A stretch of DNA of 45,462 nt, taken from positions 1-45,462 of the forward strand of contig JAWXBP010000058.1 in the NCBI GenBank assembly GCA_034440135.1. Direction: 5' to 3'. Source of the DNA: Planctomycetia bacterium (lineage in GTDB: Bacteria; Planctomycetota; Planctomycetia; Pirellulales; JALHLM01). Shown here piece by piece: positions 1 to 7,807 of the stretch. A program made the translations under genes and the position numbers. Position 1 is the stretch's first letter. Each line of letters starts with the position of its first letter. A model generated the notes under the pieces. The model saw only the letters and a list, made by a program, of their open reading frames with translations, was not told the DNA's origin and searched no databases.

Positions 1-178
1 CCAACTCTTGCCCGGCGATCGCATCGTCCTCAGCGAGGACCCCTGGCGAGCCGCCGACAACTGGATCGACAAAACCATCAACCCGTTCGAACGAGCGCTG
101 GGCTTCGCCCTGCTAGGCTCGCAAACCGTGCAAAACATCAACCGCTTCCCGAAAGGCCTCCGCCAAGGGAGCTTCTAG
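1..178 (+). CDS. C-terminal end of a probable polysaccharide export (Wza/SLBB-type) protein, partial
   Basis: The window opens inside a reading frame (frame starting at base 2) that stops with TAG at 176-178, leaving 58 residues. The visible tail contains LLPGDRIVL near its start, then an Asp/Trp-rich stretch (EDPWRAADNWIDK) and NPFERALGF. An 'xxPGDRIxV' turn followed by a short helix resembles the end of periplasmic polysaccharide biosynthesis/export proteins, which carry SLBB domains and form the periplasmic part of capsule or exopolysaccharide exporters. That assignment rests on pattern memory of planctomycete homologues, not on a visible catalytic motif. The rest of the gene lies upstream of the window. 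Confidence 0.45.
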   Translation, partial: QLLPGDRIVLSEDPWRAADNWIDKTINPFERALGFALLGSQTVQNINRFPKGLRQGSF

Positions 179-257
179 GGTGAGCTAAAGGAAAGCCGTC
201 ACAAGAATCGCCCCAACTCGACCTTCACGACCTGCGTGTCAACCGAAGGACCGCCTC

Positions 258-1292
258 ATGATCTATTCGCTGCGACGTTTCATTTGCTTCCCATCCGCCA
301 GCCTTGCGGCGACGCTGACCTTCAGCAGCCTAGCGACGGTGGCAAGCGCGGGGGAGATTTTTCACGTCATGGAGCATGTCAGCATCCCCCAACAAAATGT
401 TTGCCAGGGAAGCGGCTGCGCCGTGAATACGCAGACTTACGCCTGGCATCAAACGCAATGGCGGCGCTGGCCGGGCACCGTGAAGTTGTTGCCATCGCCG
501 GGGCGCGGTGATCGCGTGGAACCGGTCAGTGCGAAGCCTTCGTTCAACATGCCCACTCCCGTGGCGCGGCCGACACAAACGCCAGCCATGAGCGGGAATG
601 GCGCGAGGACTCCGGTCAGCAGCGGTCCGGGCTCCCGAAATAGTACCTCGGCGCCCACTACGAGCCCCTCGACGACGCGCAGCGTTCCCCGTTCAAACGG
701 CATTCCGATGCCGGACAGCGCGACAGGAGTGCGTGCGCCTGCGGCGGAACCATCCGCACCGCCGATCGATTTGGAGAAACTGTTCCAGGACGAAGACACG
801 CCGCCGACGAACGAAGCCCCCGTGGAAACAGAACCGGGCGATATTCCGCCACCTTTCGATTCCAAGAAATCGGGCGCATCGAAAAAGCGGGATCCGAATC
901 GGACGTTGAGCGCGCTTTCCGCGGGGTTAAAGGCCAAGACAGCGCCGGTCGCTCAAGCCAAGGCGCCGCGAGATCCTTGGCAGGCCGCGCCCGTTCGCAA
1001 TGTGAATGGCGAGAAGACAACGATCGGCGGGCCGGTCCTCAACGAGCCAAACCTGATGCCGGAACCGGCCGACGGACCGGCGCTCCAGGCGACGCCGTCC
1101 AGCGCTGGCGAGGCGTTCGAGGATCGGAGCACGTCGCAACTGACGGCGGACTCCGCCGTCTCGCAAGTTGCGAATTGGACTGAAACCGCGGCGGAACCGG
1201 CCGGGAGTGAAGCGGCCACCGGCGGCAATCCGTTGCGGTCGAGTAGCTCGGGCGCAGGGAGTCGACGGTCGAATCCGCTGCGTCGCAATTAG
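258..1292 (+). CDS. Secreted Pro/Ser-rich protein with planctomycete WHxTQWRRWPG motif
   Basis: A 344-residue protein with a clear signal peptide (basic MIYSLRRF, hydrophobic core, likely cleavage after Ala31 in VASA|GE). Two cysteines (49 and 54) precede the motif YAWHQTQWRRWPG at about residues 61-73. I know this motif from small exported planctomycete proteins of unknown function. The remainder (about 90-344) is low complexity, rich in Pro, Ser, Thr, Ala and Gly, with acidic patches near 170-200, and has no recognisable domain. It probably acts outside the cytoplasm, perhaps as a wall or surface-associated protein. Function unknown. The ATG at 258 is chosen because it gives a complete signal peptide. 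Confidence 0.7.
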   Translation: MIYSLRRFICFPSASLAATLTFSSLATVASAGEIFHVMEHVSIPQQNVCQGSGCAVNTQTYAWHQTQWRRWPGTVKLLPSPGRGDRVEPVSAKPSFNMPTPVARPTQTPAMSGNGARTPVSSGPGSRNSTSAPTTSPSTTRSVPRSNGIPMPDSATGVRAPAAEPSAPPIDLEKLFQDEDTPPTNEAPVETEPGDIPPPFDSKKSGASKKRDPNRTLSALSAGLKAKTAPVAQAKAPRDPWQAAPVRNVNGEKTTIGGPVLNEPNLMPEPADGPALQATPSSAGEAFEDRSTSQLTADSAVSQVANWTETAAEPAGSEAATGGNPLRSSSSGAGSRRSNPLRRN

Positions 1293-1333
1293 GGTTGGAA
1301 TTGGGGCCGGACCACGGAATGGGCAGCCTTCAG

Positions 1334-1362
1334 GGCCATGGCGTCTTCGCGACGCGATGGCC
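1334..1362. other. GC-rich hairpin downstream of the secreted protein
   Basis: A 12-bp stem with one mismatch (1334-1345 against 1351-1362) and a 5-base TTCGC loop lies about 40 bases after the stop at 1292. No T-run follows on either strand, so it is not a textbook intrinsic terminator. It may aid termination or mRNA stability. Confidence 0.35.
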
Positions 1363-1504
1363 TTGTGGCATTTGATGGCTGGGCGATGGTAACGATTGTG
1401 CGGAAGTTCGTTCCGGCAACGTTGGCGTGCAAACGCTCACCACCGGGTTAGAATGAAGCGAGAGCACCTTTCGTCGTTCATTCTCCTCGGCGGGTCGAAC
1501 ACGC

Positions 1505-3691
1505 GTGGCAACTCGGCGTGACTTTCGCAGTCAGCAAACGTCGCCGTCGCGGCGGCGTTTCTGGGCGCGCGCCTGCGGCGTGTTCCTGCTGCTCGCCGGC
1601 TCGATCGGTTGCGTGGCGACCGTGCTGTTCTTGCAGCAACTGAAAACCGCGCGACTGGTCGCCGAAACGAACGAGCGAAACCACGTCGGCCTTCAGGCGG
1701 GCATGATCACGACGGACTTCGCCGCCGTGCTCTCGGATCTGCGGGTGCTGACGGAGACGCTCGCCCTCAAGGACTTTCTGGCCACCGGCGCAAGCGCGGA
1801 CCAGGGCCGATTGGCGGCGGAACTCCAGCGGTTCCTGGAAAGCAAATCCAACTATTCGCAGTTGCGCTTTCTCAATGAACGGGGCAATGAAATCGTCCGC
1901 GTCAGCACTGGCGGCGGACGTACCGCTGTGGTTCCCAAAGCGCTGTGGCGCGCGCAAGCGGGACCGCAGTATATTGAACGCGCCTATGAACTTGCCGCCG
2001 GGCAGACTTTCGTGTCGCCGTTCGATCTTGATTTCGAATTGAGCGTCGAGGGAAAGCCGCAACCGACGATTCGCTTCGCCGCGCCGGTCTTCGATCGCGA
2101 CGGCGACAAACGCGGCATCGTCGTCCTGAACTACGCCGGCGCGGCGTTACTGGATTCGTTGAAACAGGCTTCGCTCAGCTCCGCCGGGCGCACGATGTTG
2201 TTGAACGCCGACGGATACTGGTTGTTCGGCGGCGACGACGCCGACTGGGCTTTCATGTACCCGGATCGCAATCAGGAAAGTTTCGCGCAGAAATATCCGC
2301 AAGCCTGGCCCGTGGTGCTGGGGGGCGACAGGGGGCAAGTCACCACGCGCGAAGGCCTGATTACCTACCGTTCGCTGCAACCGTTTCAGGTCGATGGACT
2401 GACCGTACGATTGCTGGCGCCGCATGACCTACGCACGGTGCCGCTGCGCACCGGGTACGTCTGGAAGGTATTGACTGTCGTCCCGACGAGCGAATTGCCG
2501 GGCGGCACGCAGCAAATGCGGTCGCGTCTGGGGTTACTTTACGCGGGGCTCCTTCCGGTGTTGGCCGGACTATCGTGGATTATCGCCCGTTACCGAGAGG
2601 ACCGTGAACGCGCGATCGATGAGTTGCGCATCAACGAAGAACGCTTCCGCCAACTTGCCGAGAACATTGACGAAGTTTTCTGGATGATCGACCTACCCGA
2701 CGGCAAACTTAGCTACGTGGGCCCGGCATTGGAGCGCATTTGGGGGATTGCGCCACTGGCCCTGACGGAGCAGCGCCGCGAGTGGCCGCCCCAGGTGCAT
2801 CCGGAGGATGCGGCAGCGGTCCGGGCCGCGCTGGACAAGATTCCGGACCGCGGCGGGTTTGAGCTGGAGTATCGCATTGTGCGCGGCGACGGTTCCGTGC
2901 GTTGGATTCGCGATCGCGGCTTTGCCGTCCGCGACGCATCAGGGAAGCCGTATCGCGTGGCCGGACTCGCGGAAGACATCACTGACCAGCGCGATCGGCA
3001 ACAGCGCGAACTGCAGACGCAGCGGCTTGCAGCCATCGGCGAAGCCATGACCGGACTGGCGCATGAGAGCCGCAACGCCCTGCAGCGCAGCCAGGCCGGC
3101 TTGGAAATGCTGGCGAAGCGGGTCAAAGACAAGCCCGACGCGGAGGCCATTCTCGGCGAGATTCAGCAATCGCAACGACATCTCCATCGCCTGTACGAAG
3201 AGGTTCGCGGCTACGCGGTACCCATTCGGCCTGAGCGCGAGCCCTGCGATCTTGGCGAATTAGTGCACGACGTTTGGGAGCAGTTGGCGGTGGCGCGCGT
3301 GGGGCGCGACGATCAACTGCTCGATCGCCGCAACGGCCAATCGCTCGTTTGCAATGTGGATCATTTCTCCATGGGCCAAGTCATCCGCAACATCCTGGAA
3401 AACAGCATTGGCGCGGCCGATCCCGCGGTCGTCACCGTGGCCTACGAGCCGATCGACTCCCACGGCCAGGCCGCCTTGCGATTGCGATTTCACGACAATG
3501 GCCCAGGGCTAGACGCGCAACAATTGGAGCGGATTTTTGAACCGTTCTTCACGACGAAATCACGCGGCACTGGCCTGGGCATGGCGATTTCGAAGCGGAT
3601 CGTCGAGGCCCATGGCGGCACGATCGCCGTCCATAACAGTACCAGCGGCGGCGCCGAAGTGACTTTAACACTGCCTCGAGGGAATGTATGA
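1505..3691 (+). CDS. Membrane sensor histidine kinase (Cache-like sensor, PAS, HisKA, HATPase)
   Basis: A 728-residue protein starting at GTG. Order: cytoplasmic tail, membrane segment near 22-44, extracytoplasmic sensor region about 45-340 with the look of a double Cache domain (LRFLNERGNEIVRV, then a second lobe), second membrane segment near 343-361, PAS/PAC about 375-495 (FRQLAENIDEVFWMIDLPDG to VAGLAEDITDQ), HisKA with phospho-acceptor His520 in LAHESRNAL, and an ATPase domain with the N box (NILENSIGAA), DNGPGL and GTGLGMAISKRIVEAHGG. It should autophosphorylate His520 and pass phosphate to a receiver. The next gene starts inside its stop codon (ATGA), so the downstream ANTAR regulator is the obvious partner. 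The H-box HExRN form resembles NtrB-like kinases. The ligand sensed is unknown. Confidence 0.93.
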   Translation: MATRRDFRSQQTSPSRRRFWARACGVFLLLAGSIGCVATVLFLQQLKTARLVAETNERNHVGLQAGMITTDFAAVLSDLRVLTETLALKDFLATGASADQGRLAAELQRFLESKSNYSQLRFLNERGNEIVRVSTGGGRTAVVPKALWRAQAGPQYIERAYELAAGQTFVSPFDLDFELSVEGKPQPTIRFAAPVFDRDGDKRGIVVLNYAGAALLDSLKQASLSSAGRTMLLNADGYWLFGGDDADWAFMYPDRNQESFAQKYPQAWPVVLGGDRGQVTTREGLITYRSLQPFQVDGLTVRLLAPHDLRTVPLRTGYVWKVLTVVPTSELPGGTQQMRSRLGLLYAGLLPVLAGLSWIIARYREDRERAIDELRINEERFRQLAENIDEVFWMIDLPDGKLSYVGPALERIWGIAPLALTEQRREWPPQVHPEDAAAVRAALDKIPDRGGFELEYRIVRGDGSVRWIRDRGFAVRDASGKPYRVAGLAEDITDQRDRQQRELQTQRLAAIGEAMTGLAHESRNALQRSQAGLEMLAKRVKDKPDAEAILGEIQQSQRHLHRLYEEVRGYAVPIRPEREPCDLGELVHDVWEQLAVARVGRDDQLLDRRNGQSLVCNVDHFSMGQVIRNILENSIGAADPAVVTVAYEPIDSHGQAALRLRFHDNGPGLDAQQLERIFEPFFTTKSRGTGLGMAISKRIVEAHGGTIAVHNSTSGGAEVTLTLPRGNV

Positions 3692-4281
3692 ACTCTGCAT
3701 TGCGGATTGCGGTGGCCGACGACGAGCCGTTCCTGAGGGCCTATTTTCAAGACGTGTTGCCCGACTTGGGACACGAAGTTGTCGGCGCGGCCGCCACGGG
3801 GCGGGAATTGGTGGAACTGTGCCAGCGGACGAATCCCGACCTGGTCATCAGTGACATTCGCATGCCGGATATGGACGGCATAGACGCCGCGGCCGAAATC
3901 TCGCGCGAGCGTCAAACGCCGATCATCCTGGTCTCTGCATTCCATGATCCGGAATACATCGCCCGGGCCGAACAAAGCTACATTCTGGCGTACTTGATCA
4001 AGCCGGTGGAGCGGGCGCATTTGGAGACGGCGATCGCGATCGTGCGGCGACGGTTCGCGGAGTTCGAATCGCTGCGACAGGAGACGAAGGACTTGAAGCA
4101 AGCCCTGGAAGATCGCAAAACGATCGAAAAGGCGAAAGGCGTGCTGATGCGCCGAACTCGGCTCGCGGAACATGACGCGTTTCGGACGATGCAGAAGCTG
4201 TCGCGCGATCAGAATCTAAAGCTGATCGAAGTCGCTCGAAAGATTCTGGAGTCCGAGGGACCGGCGCCACCGCGGCGTTGA
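3688..4281 (+). CDS. Response regulator with ANTAR RNA-binding output domain
   Basis: A 197-residue protein overlapping the kinase gene by 4 bases (ATGA). The receiver domain covers about 1-122: acidic pair Asp11/Asp12, phospho-acceptor Asp56 in VISDIRMPDMDG, Ser83, and Lys105 in the LIKP turn. A short helical linker leads to an ANTAR domain at about 140-192 (DRKTIEKAKGVLM, then AFRTMQKLSRDQN and a third helix). ANTAR proteins such as AmiR, NasR and EutV bind paired stem-loops in nascent mRNA and prevent transcription termination. Phosphorylation by the upstream kinase probably triggers dimerisation and RNA binding (known for EutV/EutW; inferred here). No target RNA was identified with confidence, though a long hairpin follows this gene. 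Confidence 0.93.
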   Translation: MNSALRIAVADDEPFLRAYFQDVLPDLGHEVVGAAATGRELVELCQRTNPDLVISDIRMPDMDGIDAAAEISRERQTPIILVSAFHDPEYIARAEQSYILAYLIKPVERAHLETAIAIVRRRFAEFESLRQETKDLKQALEDRKTIEKAKGVLMRRTRLAEHDAFRTMQKLSRDQNLKLIEVARKILESEGPAPPRR

Positions 4282-4302
4282 GTTCGCGGCCGCCGTCGTG
4301 CT

Positions 4303-4368
4303 AAGCCCAGGGAAGGCCCCCAAAGTCGTTGTTGGTAGCAACGACTATGAGGGCCTTCCCTGGGCTTT
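4303..4368 (+). terminator. Long perfect hairpin with nested second hairpin and T-run after the ANTAR gene
   Basis: The outer stem is 17 perfect base pairs (4303-4319 with 4351-4367) and encloses a second perfect 8-bp stem (4324-4331 with 4339-4346) with loop TTGGTAG. TTTTT follows on the plus strand, so it can act as an intrinsic terminator for the kinase/regulator operon. It lies between convergent genes, but the minus strand has only two T residues after the stem. The nested architecture is longer than an ordinary terminator and could also be a small palindromic element. Confidence 0.75.
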
Positions 4369-4409
4369 TTCGTTATTACACTCTCACTATCGATGACAAT
4401 TTGTCCCAA

Positions 4410-5225
4410 CTAACCGGGGAACAATCGTTCCCGGGCTGCGGCGTCGAGCGCGCCGGCGTATTCGCTGATCTCGAAGACTTCGGCGAATTGGATGCGCTGG
4501 CCGCGCTCCGGGCCGTACTTCGCGACGAGCTCGTGTCGAAAACGGTCGGCCAGCGGTCGGAAGAGGCTGCCGTACCACTCCTTGAGCCAGGCGAGTCGGG
4601 CCGCAGGTTCCGCCGGCATGTTTTCCGCTTCGCAGCGATTGAACGGCAGCCATTCAAACATCTGCGATTCGTGGCAGGCCAGCATCCGCACGATCGTGTC
4701 GACTTCGTTCGTGACGTCGAGCACTACGTCCGGCTGCATCGGACAGGGCTTCGTGAAGCGATCGACCATGTAGGCGACGACCGGATCATGGGCCACGATC
4801 GGCACTTCGGGGACAATGCCGGGCACGGTTACCAGGTACGATGCGTCCTGCACCGCTTGGCCCGCGGCGCGATGGTCGGGGTGGTAGTCGTTCGGACGAT
4901 GCGTCAACACGACGTCGGGGCGAAAGCGTCGGATTTCGGCGATGATCCGCTGGCGCAACTCCAACGTCGGCAGCAGGCCGCCATCGGGATATTCCCAAAC
5001 CTCGTACGTGGCGCCGATCACGGCCCCGGCTGCAGCGGCCTCGGCCTTGCGCCGCGCCGCCAGTCGAGGACCGAATTCGCTCTGATGCCCCATCGCGCCG
5101 TCGGTCATCGACACCATTTTTACTGTGTTCCCGAGCGCCCGATAACGCGTGGCCAGTCCGCCGGCGTGAAAATCGGCGTCGTCGGGATGGGCGCCGAGGA
5201 TAAGAAGTCGCGGTGCGGTAGACAT
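4410..5225 (-). CDS. PIG-L/LmbE family zinc-dependent deacetylase
   Basis: A 271-residue protein (ATG at 5225; an in-frame TTG lies two codons upstream). The N-terminus LLILGAHPDDADFHAGG carries the HPDD zinc motif, and LTHRPNDYHPDHRAAG near residue 110 supplies the third zinc ligand and the family's second conserved block. Members remove N-acetyl groups from GlcNAc-type substrates (LmbE, MshB, BshB, PIG-L). In planctomycetes many paralogues exist and their substrates are not known. A cytoplasmic sugar-derivative deacetylase is the best reading. It stands alone, convergent with the ANTAR operon and divergent from the small gene at 5378. Confidence 0.88.
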   Translation of the reverse strand: MSTAPRLLILGAHPDDADFHAGGLATRYRALGNTVKMVSMTDGAMGHQSEFGPRLAARRKAEAAAAGAVIGATYEVWEYPDGGLLPTLELRQRIIAEIRRFRPDVVLTHRPNDYHPDHRAAGQAVQDASYLVTVPGIVPEVPIVAHDPVVAYMVDRFTKPCPMQPDVVLDVTNEVDTIVRMLACHESQMFEWLPFNRCEAENMPAEPAARLAWLKEWYGSLFRPLADRFRHELVAKYGPERGQRIQFAEVFEISEYAGALDAAARERLFPG

Positions 5226-5377
5226 TTTCAATTCACTACGGTTGACGGGCGGTGACCGTGGCGACTGGCATCGTGTGTACTCGGCCGGTTATCATGCTAC
5301 CACACAGCCGCGACGCCGCCGACTTGGCCGAGCGCTGAGCATTTCTCTACCGCATTCACCCGTGTCTCAATCGTCTC

Positions 5378-5605
5378 ATGGAATTCATCGAGCTTACCGG
5401 CCGGCAACTTTGGAAGGTGATCAGTCACGACGAGGTCGACCCCAATGAACTGCGCGCCGCGGGCGTGACCGACGACAGCGTCGTGCGGATCAATCGCCAG
5501 GGCGATATCGAGCTACGCTTGAAGACCGGCTGGGAAATCATCGGCGGCCTGCTCGGCGACTACGAACACCGCGTGATGCATGAATCGAAGCTGGATTGGG
5601 CTTGA
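5378..5605 (+). CDS. Small conserved protein of unknown function (75 aa)
   Basis: A 75-residue soluble protein with no signal peptide, Cys or membrane segment. It opens MEFIELTGRQLWKVI and contains RINRQGDIELR and WEIIGGLLGDYEHRV. The alternating pattern suggests a small beta-rich fold with one helix. I recall close relatives of this length and opening in other planctomycetes, so I regard it as a real gene, but no function is known to me. It is convergent with the minus-strand gene that ends at 5627, only 21 bases away. Confidence 0.7.
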   Translation: MEFIELTGRQLWKVISHDEVDPNELRAAGVTDDSVVRINRQGDIELRLKTGWEIIGGLLGDYEHRVMHESKLDWA

Positions 5606-5626
5606 AGCCGGATTGCCGCGCGTGCC

Positions 5627-6820
5627 TCACTCGTGCGTCGCGGTGACGGTCAGTGTTTTTTGGTCCAAGTCGACCTGGTACGCCAGCCTGCTGTTCTTGA
5701 AGAGTTCGTCCAGCAACTGCTTGAGCGTGGCTTCTTTGACTTGCAATTCGACGATGTGATCGAGCGTGGTGCCGTTGGCTTGCAGCGAGGCTTCGTCGAG
5801 TTTGAGCTCTAGTTGCAGTTGCTTCGCGAGTTGCGGTAGTACCGCGCTCAGCGGCTTTCCTGACACCGTGAGGGTGTAGACTTGGACGCCTGGCGCCGGC
5901 GCGTTGGGCCGGGGATCCGGCTTGTCAGGCGAGGCGAGCGTCTCGTGTTCTTCGACGGTGCCGCGCACGACGATGCGTTGGCCGCGAACTTCAATCTCCG
6001 CTGCGGGCGTCCGCGCGCGCCAGGCCTCGGCGCGTTGCTGAGCCTTTGCGCCGCCAGCGTAGTCTTTTTCAATCGACACACGTTCCGGAAGCGGTTCCAA
6101 GACGAGTGACTTCCGCTCGGCATCGACGTGGAACGTCAAATCGAACTGCGCCAGAATGATGGTCAACCTCGCTACGAGCGTCAGCGGCGGCAGCTTCGCT
6201 CCGGCCCAGAGGTCGTGCGGAATCAGTTCCAATCCCTCGACTTGCAGGTCAGCCTCTTTGGCGGACGTTTCGATGAGTTCTTTCGGCGTCGCGAAATCGT
6301 CCCAATGATACGCGCCGCGCTCGAGCAATGCTTTCCGCAGTTCTGTTGGCAACCGCTGCGCCTCCTGTGTGCGCAACGCCGCTGTCGTCGCCAATCTTCG
6401 GCAACTCGATTCTGGTCCTAGGTACGCCAGCGGACCAAGAAACGAAACCCCCGCGTCGGCCTGTTTGCCGGCGGATAGCATGATCTCGCGCGCCGGCGCT
6501 TGAGCGGCGGACAACTCTAACTCGCGGCCCGCATCCACGCGGCGATCGATCAGCACAAACAACGATTGCGCATCGGCAAAACGCCGCAGCGCATCGCGCA
6601 ACGCGGCGCCAGACCAAGTGACCGATGCGGGCTGCCGCCAGGCCGCCGCTTCTGCGGCGCGACACGTCGCAGCGCGATTGATCGCCAGCATGAGGATCGC
6701 CGCCAGCAGCGCGCAGGCGACTCGCACCCGTGATAAGCAAAAAAAATGGCGAAATAGGCCAATTGCGCGCTTTGCAATTGGCGCGAATTGCGTGAAATTC
6801 TGATGTCGCATGCGCAGCAT
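5627..6820 (-). CDS. Exported protein with repeated STN/secretin-N-like domains
   Basis: About 397 residues from ATG 6820. A GTG at 6727 would give a more compact signal peptide (VRVACALLAAILML...TCRAAEA). A region before the mature part is hydrophobic and ends in an Ala-rich cleavage zone. The mature part contains several units of the STN/secretin N-domain pattern: 'VTWSGAALRDALRRFADAQ' near the start, a central copy around DLTFHVDAERKSLVLEPL, and a C-terminal copy (LSAVLPQLAKQLQLEL to YQVDLDQKTLTV). Such beta-alpha-beta modules occur in secretins and TonB-linked receptors, but no secretin pore domain follows. It is probably a periplasmic protein of a planctomycete-specific family. The role is unknown and the start is uncertain. 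Confidence 0.65.
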   Translation of the reverse strand: MLRMRHQNFTQFAPIAKRAIGLFRHFFCLSRVRVACALLAAILMLAINRAATCRAAEAAAWRQPASVTWSGAALRDALRRFADAQSLFVLIDRRVDAGRELELSAAQAPAREIMLSAGKQADAGVSFLGPLAYLGPESSCRRLATTAALRTQEAQRLPTELRKALLERGAYHWDDFATPKELIETSAKEADLQVEGLELIPHDLWAGAKLPPLTLVARLTIILAQFDLTFHVDAERKSLVLEPLPERVSIEKDYAGGAKAQQRAEAWRARTPAAEIEVRGQRIVVRGTVEEHETLASPDKPDPRPNAPAPGVQVYTLTVSGKPLSAVLPQLAKQLQLELKLDEASLQANGTTLDHIVELQVKEATLKQLLDELFKNSRLAYQVDLDQKTLTVTATHE

Positions 6821-7120
6821 GAACGGCCGCCGATGCGTTCCCAACCAGGGAACCGTGAAATTCGATTGGCCCGGCGCTTTTTGGTTGGCTGGATGGATGG
6901 TCATGGTTACACTCAGGGCTAAGGCCAGGACGACGCGGCAGGGAAGGAGCGTGTGGGCCGTTCCTTTTCGCTCCAAGTCGGGAGCTCGTTTCGCTCGGTC
7001 AGTCCTGGTCGTCGAAGCGAATGGAAGTTAGCGAGGCGCGGCGATCATTGGGTCGTCGCACCGGGGATGGATCGGCAAGTCGGGCAGTCGCTCAAGTTCT
7101 TTGCACTTCGGAGTCGCACC
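6821..7120. other. Divergent intergenic region, about 300 bases
   Basis: This lies between the starts of the STN-like protein (minus) and the HEAT/TPR protein (plus). It must hold both promoters, but I could not assign -35/-10 boxes with confidence. Part of it may encode an N-terminal extension of the STN-like protein if an upstream ATG at 6904 is used. Confidence 0.4.
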
Positions 7121-7789
7121 ATGAGCAGTCCCTCGATGCGCATCGCGCTGCTGCAGGGCTACTACCAAGCCTACCTGACGAACCCGGATTCCGCCAAGTT
7201 CATCAAGAAGGTTTCGCAGCGCTATACGCTTGGCACGCTGGAGCGACTCAGCGCGCATGGCAGCCCGACCGTGCGGCGCTCGGCCGTCCTGGCGCTCGGT
7301 TTCCTGGCCGACTACGATTCCAACCAGGTGCTCGGCCGCTGCCTGCAAGACAAGGACCGCGCCGTTCGCACGCTGGCCGAAAACGCCATTCGCAACGTCT
7401 GGCGCCGCTCCGGCAGCGACGAGCAACGTGAATTGCTGGAATCGGTCATCCGCCTGAACGCCGCCCAGCGTTTTCACGAAGCCATCGTGCGGGCCACCGA
7501 ACTCATTGAGCAGGCCCCCTGGTTCGCCGAAGCCTGGAACCAACGCGCCGTGGCGTACTTCCAGGGCGGCCGGCACAAGGAATCGATCCGCGACTGCCAT
7601 CAGGCGCTCGAAATCAATCCCTACCACTTCCTCGCCGCCGCCGGCATGGGACAGTGCCATTTGCACCTGAGCAATCATTCCGACGCCTTGGAAAGCTTCA
7701 AGCGCGCTCTGCGCCTCTGCCCCGATCTGGAAGGCGTCCGAGCGAACGTCGTCTATCTTGAGCGTTCGCTGAAGCGCAAGAAGAACTAG
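7121..7789 (+). CDS. HEAT-repeat plus TPR protein
   Basis: 222 residues from ATG 7121. The open frame runs further upstream, but the sequence before this ATG has no conserved look. The N-terminal half has HEAT-like helices (SPTVRRSAVLALGFLADYDS; KDRAVRTLAENAIRNVW), as in PBS-lyase-type HEAT repeats. The C-terminal half has three TPR units (FHEAIVRATELIEQAPWFAEAW; HKESIRDCHQALEINPYHF; HSDALESFKRALRLCPDL). There is no signal peptide, so it is cytoplasmic. Both repeat types mediate protein contacts, so it is probably a scaffold or adaptor. The partner is unknown. Confidence 0.8.
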   Translation: MSSPSMRIALLQGYYQAYLTNPDSAKFIKKVSQRYTLGTLERLSAHGSPTVRRSAVLALGFLADYDSNQVLGRCLQDKDRAVRTLAENAIRNVWRRSGSDEQRELLESVIRLNAAQRFHEAIVRATELIEQAPWFAEAWNQRAVAYFQGGRHKESIRDCHQALEINPYHFLAAAGMGQCHLHLSNHSDALESFKRALRLCPDLEGVRANVVYLERSLKRKKN

Positions 7790-7807
7790 TCGGGATGTGC
7801 CTTCGCG

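Noticed and set aside
4303-4368. ANTAR dual-hairpin target RNA
   Set aside because: There are two stems, but they are nested rather than tandem and the loop lacks the A1/G4 hexaloop signature.
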